This document shows positions 54,547 through 64,000 of a stretch of 64,000 bases of DNA, one piece after another. Location: assembly GCF_024707125.1 (NCBI RefSeq), contig NZ_JANQAH010000011.1, positions 496,001 through 560,000 of the forward strand, read 5' to 3'. Position numbers and translations under genes: made by a program. Positions within the stretch are counted from its first letter, which is position 1; every line of letters begins with the position of its first letter. Source of the stretch: Devosia sp. (GTDB taxonomy: Bacteria > Pseudomonadota > Alphaproteobacteria > Rhizobiales > Devosiaceae). Below the pieces are notes generated by a model. It was not told where the DNA came from and did no database searches. It saw only the letters and a program-made list of their open reading frames with translations.

Positions 54547-55851
54547 ATGCTGAAGTTTGACGAGTCCGCACGCATCGTTGCGTCCGAGTCCCGTTTCGTG
54601 GCCGGCGGCGTGAACAGCAATTTCCGTCTGGGCATGGGCCACGGCCCGCTGGTGTTTACCCATGGCGAAGGCGCCTACCTCTACGATGTCGATGGCAACA
54701 AGATCATCGACTACTATTGCGGCATGGGCGCCATGGTCCTCGGCCATAGCCCCAAAGGTGTGCAGGCAGCCGTCAAACAGCAGGTCGACAAGGGCATTCT
54801 CTTTGCCGGCCAGTCGCCCATCGAATACGAAGCTGCCCGCATCATCTGCGAACGCATCCCCAGCGCCGAGCGCCTGCGCTTCGGTTCCTCCGGCTCAGAA
54901 GTCGCCCAAGCCGCCATGCGCCTCACCCGCGCCGCCACTGGCCGCCGCACCATCGTGAAATTCGAAGGCCACTATCACGGCTGGTTCGACAACATCCTCT
55001 GGTCCACAGCCCCCTCCCTTGCCGATGCCGGCTCCGCCGAAGACCCCAATCTCGTCCCCGGCAGCAAAGGCCAGAGCCCGGCCGATGCCGATGGCCTCGA
55101 CGTGCTACAGTGGAACGACCTCGCCGCGGTCGAAGCGCGCCTCTCGCGCGGCGACGTCGCCGCAGTCCTCATGGAAGCCGCCATGTGCAACCAGGGCGCC
55201 ATTTCGCCCATGCCCGGCTATCTCGAAGGCGTGCAGGCCGCCTGCCGCAAATACGGCACCATCCTGATCTTCGACGAAGTCATCACCGGCTTCCGTCTCG
55301 GTCAGAAGGGCGCCCAGGGCCGTTTCAACGTCACGCCCGATCTCTCGATCTTCGCCAAGGCCATTGCCAACGGCTTCCCAGTCGCCGCCATCGTCGGTCG
55401 CGCCGACCTCATGGACATGTTCGCCACCGGCGGCGTCCTCCACGGCGGCACCTTCAACTCCCAGCCCGTCCCCATGGCCGCCATGGTCGCCACGCAACAG
55501 GCTCTCACCCCCGAGCACTACGAAAAGACCTCGGTCTATGGCACGCGCCTCCGCGAAGGCATCCGCTCGATCTTTGCCGAAACCGGCATCAAGGCTCAGG
55601 TCACCGGCTACGAACTGATGTTCCACATCGGCTTCGGTCTCGACGCCCCGGCCCGCAACTATCGCGACCTCGCCCGCGCCGACAAAGCCGGCTATGCCCG
55701 CTTCGCCCAGGCCCTCCTCCGCCAGGGCGTGCGCGTGCTCGAACGCGGCGCCTGGTTCGTCTCCTCCGAACACAATGACGAGGTCGTCGACAAAACCCTC
55801 GAAGCTGTCCGCACCGCCGCCCGCGAAGTCGCCCCGACCCTGCCAAGCTGA
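54547..55851 (+). CDS. Glutamate-1-semialdehyde aminomutase-like class III aminotransferase
   Basis: A 434-aa PLP enzyme. It has LYDVDGNKIIDYYCGMG, the phosphate loop RFGSSGSEVAQAAMR, GHYHGWFDN, IFDEVITGFR and the PLP lysine in SIFAKAIANGFP. These are family traits of GSA aminomutase and related beta-transaminases. The second such enzyme in the window. The ATG at 54547 has GAGGAG six bases upstream. A GSA role in haem synthesis is unlikely in this peptide-catabolic setting. Confidence 0.88.
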   Translation: MLKFDESARIVASESRFVAGGVNSNFRLGMGHGPLVFTHGEGAYLYDVDGNKIIDYYCGMGAMVLGHSPKGVQAAVKQQVDKGILFAGQSPIEYEAARIICERIPSAERLRFGSSGSEVAQAAMRLTRAATGRRTIVKFEGHYHGWFDNILWSTAPSLADAGSAEDPNLVPGSKGQSPADADGLDVLQWNDLAAVEARLSRGDVAAVLMEAAMCNQGAISPMPGYLEGVQAACRKYGTILIFDEVITGFRLGQKGAQGRFNVTPDLSIFAKAIANGFPVAAIVGRADLMDMFATGGVLHGGTFNSQPVPMAAMVATQQALTPEHYEKTSVYGTRLREGIRSIFAETGIKAQVTGYELMFHIGFGLDAPARNYRDLARADKAGYARFAQALLRQGVRVLERGAWFVSSEHNDEVVDKTLEAVRTAAREVAPTLPS

Positions 55852-55859
55852 GCGACAAT

Positions 55860-55897
55860 GGCGAGCCGGCGCGATGCACCCGCGCCGGCCCCTCGCC
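55860..55897 (+). terminator. GC-rich hairpin between aminotransferase and epimerase genes
   Basis: Stem arms GGCGAG-CCGGCGCG and CGCGCCGG-CCCCTCGCC enclose a 7-base loop. There is no T-run. It probably attenuates or processes the transcript before the epimerase gene at 55956. Confidence 0.55.
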
Positions 55898-55955
55898 GTT
55901 GATCCCATCACCCATCCGCTGTTAGGAGTGCCCCACTTCTTTTGCGGATTGCCCA

Positions 55956-56951
55956 ATGACCAGCACAAGCCTTCGCGCCGAGATCGAGAGTTTTCCGATC
56001 GCCGGCCGCTTCACCATTTCCCGCGGCAGCAAGACCGAAGCCCGCGTCATCCGCGTGGAACTGGAACAGGACGGCATTACCGGTCAGGGCGAATGCGTCC
56101 CCTATTCGCGCTATGGTGAAACGCTGGAAGCAACGCTCGAAACCATCCTGAGCCTCGCTCCGCAACTCGCCGCAGGCCTCGACCGCATCGCCCTTCAGTC
56201 AGCCCTTCCCCCCGGCGCCGCCCGCAACGCCATCGACTGCGCTTTCTGGGATCTCGAAGCAAAGCGCGCCCGCACCGACGTCGCCAAACTCGCCAACATC
56301 CTGCCCCCCGCGCGCATCGAAACCGCCTACACCATCAGCCTCGACACGCCCCAAGCCATGGCCGAAGCCGCCGCGCGCCACGCCCACATGCCGCTGCTAA
56401 AGCTGAAACTCGGCGCTCCCGGCGACGCCGACCGCCTCGCCGCCATTCGCGCCGCCGTGCCCAACACCCGCCTCGTCGTCGACGCCAATGAAGGCTGGCA
56501 GCCAAACGAATTGGAATCCCTCCTCCGCGCCGCCCACAACGCCCGCGTCGAGCTCGTCGAGCAGCCCCTCCCCGCCGGCAATGACGCCCTCCTCGCCGAG
56601 ATCGAGCACACCGTCCCCATCTGCGCCGACGAAAGCGCCCACGCCCTCGCCGGCCTTGACCAACTGGTCGGACGCTACGACGCCATCAACCTAAAACTCG
56701 ACAAAACCGGCGGCCTCACCGAAGCCCTCGCCGTAGCGCAGCGCGCCAAAGAGCTGAACCTCGCCATCATGGTCGGCTGCATGGTCAGCACCTCGCTCTC
56801 TATGGCCCCGGCCTCCCTCCTCGCCCCCTTCGCCCGCTGGGTCGACCTCGACGGCCCACTGCTGCTGGCCGCTGATCGCCCCAACGGCCTCGCCTATACC
56901 GACGGCGCTATAGATCCGTCCGTCAGTAGGCTCTGGGGCCGCCACTCCTAG
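55956..56951 (+). CDS. Dipeptide epimerase (L-Ala-D/L-Glu epimerase type), enolase superfamily
   Basis: A 331-aa muconate-cycloisomerase-like enzyme. The acid/base pair is the Lys-x-Lys in LLKLKLGAP near 149 and a Lys in INLKLDKTGG. Metal ligands are in LVVDANEGW, LVEQPLP and CADESAH. VGCMVSTSLSMAPA is typical of dipeptide epimerases. Such enzymes recycle L-Ala-D-Glu from murein peptides. The neighbouring dipeptide importer and serine hydrolase support this. Substrate specificity is inferred. Confidence 0.9.
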   Translation: MTSTSLRAEIESFPIAGRFTISRGSKTEARVIRVELEQDGITGQGECVPYSRYGETLEATLETILSLAPQLAAGLDRIALQSALPPGAARNAIDCAFWDLEAKRARTDVAKLANILPPARIETAYTISLDTPQAMAEAAARHAHMPLLKLKLGAPGDADRLAAIRAAVPNTRLVVDANEGWQPNELESLLRAAHNARVELVEQPLPAGNDALLAEIEHTVPICADESAHALAGLDQLVGRYDAINLKLDKTGGLTEALAVAQRAKELNLAIMVGCMVSTSLSMAPASLLAPFARWVDLDGPLLLAADRPNGLAYTDGAIDPSVSRLWGRHS

Positions 56952-56989
56952 AGGCAGTCCAACCAGTCAAAGCCCCCACCCGCTCGGTT

Positions 56990-57057
56990 GTCACCCCGGC
57001 GAAGGCCGGGGCCCATCTTGAGATCTCAGGTTGGATCCGGCTCAAGGCCGGGATGAC
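56990..57057. repeat. Imperfect palindromic dispersed repeat
   Basis: Outer arms begin GTCACCCCGGC and end GCCGGGATGAC; the centre has TGAGATCTCA. The pattern is a common alphaproteobacterial intergenic repeat type. It lies between convergent genes (epimerase and RpiR regulator) and may terminate both. Confidence 0.65.
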
Positions 57058-57084
57058 AGCCAGTGGGCACGGAAGCATGCGACC

Positions 57085-57942
57085 CTACCGCGGATGCGTC
57101 ACGTCCCGCGTCCGCTGCAGCGCATCCACGGTCTGCTCGTAACGCTGGTTCGCCACCCCGAGGAACAAACAATCCACAATAGCCAGCTGCGCGATGCGGC
57201 TGACCATCGCCCCCGCCCGCAACCGGCTCTCCCGCGCCCGGCTGACGAGACACTCCTCTGCCGCCCGCGCCAGCGGTGAATCCGGCGATCCCGTCAGCGC
57301 AATGGTCAGCGCCCCCGCCTGCCGCGCAATCTCGATGTAACGCACCGTATCCGCCGTCTCCCCGGAGTGCGAAAACCCAAAAGCCACTGTCCCCGGCGGC
57401 GACAGCAATGCCGCCGTCCAGGCCTCATGCGGATCAGCCAGCAAAAACGCATTACGCCCGATACGAAACAGCTTGTGATGCAGGTCCTGCGCCACGAACT
57501 GGCTGGCCCCGATACCGAACAGCAAAATCCTCTGCGCCTTGTCGAGCGCCGCCACCACCCGCTCCAGCGCCTCATAATCGAGCCCCGAAACCGTCTCGTC
57601 GATCGCCAGCATCTCGAGCGAGGCGACTTTTGATGCCATCTCCCGCAGAGTGTCCGACTTGGCGATCTCCGCCCCAAGGATCAGGTTCGACCCATACTGC
57701 GCCGTCTCCTTGCCCAGTTCCGTCGCCAGCGACATGCGCAATTGCGCATAGCCCGAAAGCCCCAGCATCTGGCAAAAGCGCACCACCGAAGCGACCGATG
57801 TCTGGCAGGTTTCAGCCAGCTCATAGATCGTCTTGTCGAGCACCAGGCTCGGCGTGTCGCTGATAACACTGGCCACCCGCTGCATGGCCGGCGTGAATTT
57901 TGCCGACGAAGCTTCAATGCTCGACTGAATTCCCAAAATCAC
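57085..57942 (-). CDS. MurR/RpiR-family transcriptional regulator
   Basis: A 285-aa regulator. An N-terminal RpiR helix-turn-helix spans about 1-80 (IYELAETCQTSVASVVRFCQ), and a C-terminal SIS sugar-phosphate domain spans about 125-260 (ILLFGIGASQFVAQDLHHKL; GFSHSGETADTVRY; IALTGSPDSPLA). It starts at GTG 57942, preceded by GAGGGA. It is divergent from the dipeptide-type importer. MurR-type regulators sense amino sugar phosphates such as MurNAc-6-P, which fits murein recycling; the effector is inference. Confidence 0.9.
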   Translation of the reverse strand: MILGIQSSIEASSAKFTPAMQRVASVISDTPSLVLDKTIYELAETCQTSVASVVRFCQMLGLSGYAQLRMSLATELGKETAQYGSNLILGAEIAKSDTLREMASKVASLEMLAIDETVSGLDYEALERVVAALDKAQRILLFGIGASQFVAQDLHHKLFRIGRNAFLLADPHEAWTAALLSPPGTVAFGFSHSGETADTVRYIEIARQAGALTIALTGSPDSPLARAAEECLVSRARESRLRAGAMVSRIAQLAIVDCLFLGVANQRYEQTVDALQRTRDVTHPR

Positions 57943-57995
57943 GCTCCCTCATGCTCGTCACGCAGCAATCACCCTACCTCGAACCAGTCCGAAAC

Positions 57996-58010
57996 TGAAA
58001 CAATGTTTCA
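57996..58010. promoter_or_regulatory. Perfect palindrome, probable RpiR operator
   Basis: TGAAACAATGTTTCA is a perfect 15-bp inverted repeat in the divergent region, 26 bp upstream of a TTGACA box (58036-58041). A further half-site CTGAAAC follows near 58026. GAAA/TTTC symmetry is usual for RpiR-family operators (from memory). Confidence 0.65.
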
Positions 58011-58035
58011 CAAAAATGCAATTTTCTGAAACTCG

Positions 58036-58118
58036 TTGACACAGGCTGGCGCGACTTCATAGGCTTGTCACGAACCATTGCTGCCGACAGGGCAACCCTT
58101 CGGGTTGGAGCAGCAATG
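58036..58118 (+). promoter_or_regulatory. Importer promoter and structured 5' leader with UUCG-capped hairpin
   Basis: TTGACA (58036-58041) and a weak CATAGG (58058-58063) form a likely promoter. Right after it, CATTGCTGC (58076-58084) pairs with GCAGCAATG (58110-58118). It encloses CAACCC-TTCG-GGTTG, a stem capped by a stable UUCG loop. The hairpin ends 53 bp before the binding protein ATG. It may protect the mRNA 5' end or regulate it. Confidence 0.55.
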
Positions 58119-58171
58119 CACTTCAGGAGATTGGCCTTTTCTGCAAAGGCCGACAGCAAGGAGGGAATAAG

Positions 58172-59689
58172 ATGAACTGGACTAATACTCGCAAGCTCAT
58201 GACCGGGCTCGCCATTGCCACGGCGCTGTCCACGGTTGCCTTTGCGCTGCCGGCGGAAGCCGCGACGCTGCGCATGGCCTGGAGCCAGGACGCGACGGGT
58301 CTCGATCCGCACACGCAGCCGGCCTTTCCGTCCATTCGCCTGCTCGAACTGATCTATGAGCCGCTGGTGCGCCTTGACCCCGAGCTCAATGTCATTCCGG
58401 CAATCGCTGCCAGCTGGGAATTTGCGCCCGACGCCAAGACGCTGACCTTCAAGCTCGACCCCAACGCCAAGTTCACCAACGGCGCTCAGGTCACCCCGGC
58501 CGACGTAAAGGCCTCGTTCGAGCGTATTCTCAATGAAGAAACCGCCGCCGTGGCGCGCTCGAATTTCCTCTCGATCGACACGATCGAGACCCCCGACGCC
58601 GAAACCGTCGTGTTCAATCTCAAGACCGCCGACGTGCCGATTCTCGTCGCCATGGCGACCATCAATGCCGCCATCGTTCCGGCCAGCGAAATCGAAGCCG
58701 GCAAGATCGGCACCGAAACCGTTGGCTCCGGCCCCTTCAAGCTCGATAGCTGGGAACCCAATTCCCGCGAAGTTCTGAGCGCCAACCCCGATTGGGCCGG
58801 CGGCGATATTGCTATCGACGGCATCACCATTTCGGTCCTGCCCGACGAAACCGCGATCCTCGCCTCGCTCCGCGCCGGCCAGACCGATTTCGCCCTGCTC
58901 AACGATCCGCTCGTTGCCACCATGGTGCCCAACGAAGCCAATCTGCAGCTCAACCGCGTTCCCGGCCTTGCCTATAACGTGCTCCAGCTCAATCCTTCGC
59001 GTCCGCCCATGGACAACCTGAAGGTTCGCCAGGCCATGTCCTGCGCCATCAACCGCCAGGAAATCGTCGACGCAGCCCTCGCCGGCGAGGGCCAGGTGAC
59101 CGGCCCCCTGACCATGCCGGCCTTCGCCCAGGATCCGAACTCGCTCTTCTGCTATGAGCAGGATCTCGAAAAGGCCAAGCAGCTCATGGCTGAATCGGGC
59201 GTCTCCGGCTTCACCGCCAAGGTCATCGCCGCCACCGGCGAACCCCCGGTTGCCGCCTCCGAAGCTCAGGTGCTTCAGGCCCAACTCGCGGAAATCGGCG
59301 TCAATCTCGAAATCGAGATGATGGAACTCAACGTCTATGTCGACACCTGGCTCGCCGGCAATTTCGACATGGCCGTCGCCCAGAATGGCGGCCGTCCGGA
59401 CCCGTTCCCGATGTACAACCGCTACTTCACCAAGGACGGCAACCTCCTGAAGGTTTCCAACTTCGTGGACGACACGCTCGACACCCTGATGCGTGAAGGC
59501 CAGGCCGAAACCGATCCAGCCAAGCGCGTCGAAATCTTCCACAAGTTCGAAAACCACCTCGTCGAACAGTCCCCGTGGCTGTGGCTGTCCACTGGCTATG
59601 GCTACACCGCCCAGCTCAAGACGGTTTCGGGCTTCGTCCCCTCGCCGACCGGCACGCTGTTCGGCCTCACCGAAGTTTCAATCCAGTAA
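58172..59689 (+). CDS. ABC importer solute-binding protein, family 5
   Basis: A 505-aa periplasmic protein in the standard domain order. The signal peptide is about residues 1-30 (cleavage after AEA). Family motifs in order: LIYEPLVRLDPELNVIPAIA, DAKTLTFKLDPNAKF, VGSGPFKLDSW, PPMDNLKVRQAMSCAINRQE, EKAKQLMAESG. AAGGAGGG precedes the ATG. First gene of the dipeptide-type importer operon; likely binds small peptides, possibly from murein. Confidence 0.93.
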   Translation: MNWTNTRKLMTGLAIATALSTVAFALPAEAATLRMAWSQDATGLDPHTQPAFPSIRLLELIYEPLVRLDPELNVIPAIAASWEFAPDAKTLTFKLDPNAKFTNGAQVTPADVKASFERILNEETAAVARSNFLSIDTIETPDAETVVFNLKTADVPILVAMATINAAIVPASEIEAGKIGTETVGSGPFKLDSWEPNSREVLSANPDWAGGDIAIDGITISVLPDETAILASLRAGQTDFALLNDPLVATMVPNEANLQLNRVPGLAYNVLQLNPSRPPMDNLKVRQAMSCAINRQEIVDAALAGEGQVTGPLTMPAFAQDPNSLFCYEQDLEKAKQLMAESGVSGFTAKVIAATGEPPVAASEAQVLQAQLAEIGVNLEIEMMELNVYVDTWLAGNFDMAVAQNGGRPDPFPMYNRYFTKDGNLLKVSNFVDDTLDTLMREGQAETDPAKRVEIFHKFENHLVEQSPWLWLSTGYGYTAQLKTVSGFVPSPTGTLFGLTEVSIQ

Positions 59690-59752
59690 TTTTGTATTAC
59701 GTTCGGAGCCGGCCTACGGGCCGGCCCCTTTTTATCCAGGAGAAGGCGTTCG

Positions 59753-60712
59753 ATGAATTATGTGGTGCAACGCCTCCTGACGTTCCCACTGATCCTGCTC
59801 GGGGTTTCGATACTCGTCTTCGTCTCGATCCGCCTCGTCCCCGGCGACGCGATCACCGCCATGCTTGGCACCGAAGCCGGCCTTCTCACCCCCGATCAAC
59901 GCGCCGCCCTCGCCGCCTATTTCGGCATCGATCAGCCCATCTGGTCCCAATATCTGCGCTGGCTCTCCGGCCTCTTCCAGGGCGATCTCGGCATTTCCTC
60001 CATCTATGGCAAGCCGGTTCTCTCGATCATCCTCGAGCGCTTCCCGCTGACCCTGCAATTGGCGCTGATGTCCATGCTGATCTCCCTCAGCGTCGGCATC
60101 CCCCTCGGCGTCTTCGCCGCCACCCGCAACGAACGCCCCAGCGACCTCATCGTCCGCATGCTCGCCATGCTCGGCCAGTCGACCCCGAGCTTCGTCATCG
60201 GCGTCCTCATCATCTATGTCCTGTCGGTCTTTTTCGGCTTCGTCCCCGCCATGGGCACGTTCACGCCGCTGACCGTCGACCCGCTCGCCAGCGTGGGCCA
60301 GTTGATCTTCCCGGCCATCACCCTCGGCTTTGCCTTCGCCGCCTCGGTCACCCGCATTTCGCGCTCGGCCATGCTCGACGTCTTGAGCGACGATTATATC
60401 CGCACCGCGCGCTCCAAGGGCGCCTCCCAGCGCAGCGTCGTCTGGCGCCACGCGCTGCCCAATGCGCTCATTCCGGTGGTGACGCTCTCCGGCGTCGAAT
60501 TCGGCTATCTCCTCGGCGGCGCCGTTATCGTCGAACAGATCTTTGCCCTGCCCGGCCTCGGCCGCCTCGTCCTCGATGCCATCACCCAGCGCGATTACGC
60601 GCTCGTCGAGGGCACCGTCCTCTTCATCGCCTTCAACTTCTTGCTGGTGAACTTGCTCGTCGACCTCGCCTATGTCGCGCTCGACCCGCGCATCCGGATC
60701 GGGGGCCGCTGA
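59753..60712 (+). CDS. Dipeptide-type ABC permease (DppB-like)
   Basis: A 319-aa permease with first helix LTFPLILLGVSILVFVSIRL, FGIDQPIWSQYLRWLSG motif, six helices and EAA-like loop ARSKGASQRSVVWRHALPNA. AGGAG precedes the ATG. Its TGA shares one base with the next ATG (TGATG). Confidence 0.95.
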   Translation: MNYVVQRLLTFPLILLGVSILVFVSIRLVPGDAITAMLGTEAGLLTPDQRAALAAYFGIDQPIWSQYLRWLSGLFQGDLGISSIYGKPVLSIILERFPLTLQLALMSMLISLSVGIPLGVFAATRNERPSDLIVRMLAMLGQSTPSFVIGVLIIYVLSVFFGFVPAMGTFTPLTVDPLASVGQLIFPAITLGFAFAASVTRISRSAMLDVLSDDYIRTARSKGASQRSVVWRHALPNALIPVVTLSGVEFGYLLGGAVIVEQIFALPGLGRLVLDAITQRDYALVEGTVLFIAFNFLLVNLLVDLAYVALDPRIRIGGR

Positions 60713-61550
60713 TGTCAAAGCTCGCTCGCGCCTTCCTGCGTCACCCCTCCGGGCGCATCGGCCTCGCCATCATCTCGCTCTACCTGATCGCAGCCCTGCT
60801 CGGCATCGTCGGCCTCACCCCGCATGACCCGCTAAAACTCTTCGCCATCGATAGGCTGAAGCCGCCCAGCGCGACCTATTGGTTCGGCACCGACCTCCTC
60901 GGTCGCGACACGTTTAGCCGCCTCATGGTCGGCATCAAGCAGTCGATGATCATCGCCTTCTGTTCGGTTGGCCTCGCCACCCTCTTCGGCACCGTGATCG
61001 GCCTCCTCGCCGCCTGGTGGGGCACGCTGTGGGACGGCATCCTGATGCGCATCATGGACGTGTTGCTGGCCTTCCCGGCCATCCTCCTCGCCCTCCTCAT
61101 CATCGCCATCGTCGGCCCCGGCACCTCGACCAGCGTCGCCGCCATCGCCATCGTCTATACGCCCATCTTTGCCCGCGTCGTCCGCGGCCCGGCTTTGTCG
61201 CTCAAGCAGCGCGATTTCGTCGACGCCGCCCGCACCTTCGGCAGCTCCCAGCCCTATATTTTGAGCCACCACCTGCTGCTCAATCTCGTCGCCCCGCTCG
61301 CCGTCCAAGTGACGCTGGCTCTCGCCTGGGCCCTCCTCACCGAAGCCGGTCTTTCCTTCCTCGGCCTCGGCACCCAGCCGCCCACCCCATCGCTCGGCCT
61401 CATGCTGGCCGAAAGCAAGAACCTCATGACCCAGGCCCCCTGGCTGATGATCTTCCCGGCCCTGACCATCATGCTCGGCATTCTCGGCTTCAACCTCACC
61501 GGCGACGCCCTGCGCGACATTCTCGACCCCCGCACCCAGAGGAGAGAAGC

Positions 61551-61554
<4 letters not shown>
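60712..61554 (+). CDS. Dipeptide-type ABC permease (DppC-like)
   Basis: A 280-aa permease with IGLAIISLYLIAALLGIVGL as first helix, WFGTDLLGRDTFSRLMVG and EAA-like loop TFGSSQPYILSHHLLLNLV. The ATG at 60712 overlaps the previous stop. A long open frame upstream of it runs through the preceding gene and is not coding. Its TGA overlaps the ATPase start (ATGA). Confidence 0.95.
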
Positions 61555-63277
<1,723 letters not shown>

Positions 63278-63281
<4 letters not shown>

Positions 63282-64000
63282 GCAAGCCGCAAGACATGCT
63301 GGAACGGGCCTTCCCCGTCCTTGAACAAGCCATCGCATCCGGCCGCATCCCCGGCGGCGTCCTCGGCGTCATCGACCGCGACGGCAACCGCGCCACCCGC
63401 GCCATCGGCTCTGCCCAGACCGTACCCACCAGCCGCCCGATGACCGAGGACACCTGGTTCGACCTCGCCTCGATCAGCAAGGTCGCCTTCACCACCGAGC
63501 GCATCCTCGCCCTCGCCGCAGCCGGCACCATCGACCTCGACGCGCCGCTGACGACGATCCTGCCCGACTATCGCCACTACAATCTCGACAATTGGGAGCG
63601 GAAGATCACCTTCCGCCAGTGCCTCGGCCACCAGACGCCGTTCCCCGCCGTCTTCCCGCTTTATACCTATGGCCGCGACCCCGACCTGCTGCGCACGTTC
63701 CTCTTGCAGCACGAATTCCCCGCCGGTCCCGCCGTCTATTCCGACATCAATTTCATCCTTCTCGGCTTCGCCCTCGAACGCATCCACGGCAAGTGGCTAC
63801 GCGAGCAGGACCCCGGCCCCGGTTTCGCCTGGTCCGCCGATCCGCAAAACGCCGCCGCCACCGAACTCTGCTACTGGCGCCACCGCGTCCTCGTCGGCGA
63901 AGTCCACGATGACAATTGCTCGGCCCTCGAAGGCGCCGGCAATGCCGGCCTCTTCGGCACCGTCCATTCCATGCTCGACTTCGCCGGCAACAAACTCACC
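63278..64000 (+). CDS. Beta-lactamase-fold serine hydrolase, truncated by window edge
   Basis: The first 241 residues of a class C beta-lactamase/DD-peptidase-like hydrolase. The SxxK motif is in DLASISKVAF (about 65-69) and the second motif reads YSD in AVYSDINFILLG near 153. VHDDNCSALEGAGNAGLFGT is typical of this family. No signal peptide is visible, so it is probably cytoplasmic. Coupled to the ATPase by ATGA, it may cleave imported peptides or lactam-like compounds. The third motif lies beyond the window. Confidence 0.88.

Overview
This is a GC-rich chromosomal window packed with short-spaced operons. It suggests an alphaproteobacterium of the Hyphomicrobiales (Rhizobiales), possibly Devosia or a relative. 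The assignment is inference, from the overall gene repertoire, the abundance of oligopeptide-type ABC importers with FadR, RpiR, IclR and AraC regulators, and dispersed palindromic repeats of alphaproteobacterial type. I saw no rRNA, tRNA, CRISPR array, prophage, transposase or replication origin.

Region 1 (1-14.1 kb) is a type I secretion locus. A truncated membrane sensor (probable histidine kinase) faces away at the left edge. Then come a 2466-aa RTX protein with an animal-type haem peroxidase domain, a strong terminator hairpin, a PrtD-type ABC exporter, a second RTX protein with an N-terminal membrane segment, an HlyD-type adaptor and a LuxR/NarL response regulator. No TolC-like gene is present. 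Next are galE and a Crp/Fnr regulator, both on the minus strand.

Region 2 (16.3-25.2 kb) is a sialic acid/N-acylmannosamine catabolic operon on the minus strand: a peptide-type ABC importer whose second permease is fused to an ATPase, a DapA-family lyase, NanE and a NanK-like ROK kinase. A divergent GntR/FadR-type regulator lies beside a perfect 18-bp palindrome. Region 3 (25.3-36.6 kb) has a class III aminotransferase, an AllA-like protein and an amidohydrolase. It then has a second minus-strand operon: GntR regulator, solute-binding protein, two permeases, two ATPases, a NanA-type lyase and another DapA-family protein. The solute-binding protein has its two halves in swapped order, as in a circular permutation.

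Region 4 (36.9-49.2 kb) is a plus-strand catabolic operon: two Gfo/Idh/MocA oxidoreductases, two SDRs, an HpcH/HpaI aldolase, a D-serine dehydratase-like PLP enzyme and a frameshifted M81 (MlrC) protein. It is followed by a PhyH dioxygenase, an AraC regulator, a doubly frameshifted BNR/sialidase-like gene and an MFS transporter fused to HEAT repeats. Region 5 (49.2-54.4 kb) has a NagA-like deacetylase with two small paralogous Cys-containing proteins, divergent from an SDR/GntR-LacI/RidA operon, then an IclR regulator. Region 6 (54.5-64 kb) has a second GSA-aminomutase-like enzyme, a dipeptide epimerase, an RpiR regulator and a dipeptide-type ABC importer that ends in a beta-lactamase-fold serine hydrolase, cut by the window end.

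Taken together, regions 2-6 read as a scavenging island for amino sugars, sialic acids and probably cell-wall peptides. There are three peptide-family ABC importers with three different gene architectures, each next to lyases, epimerases, deacetylases or hydrolases for the imported compound.
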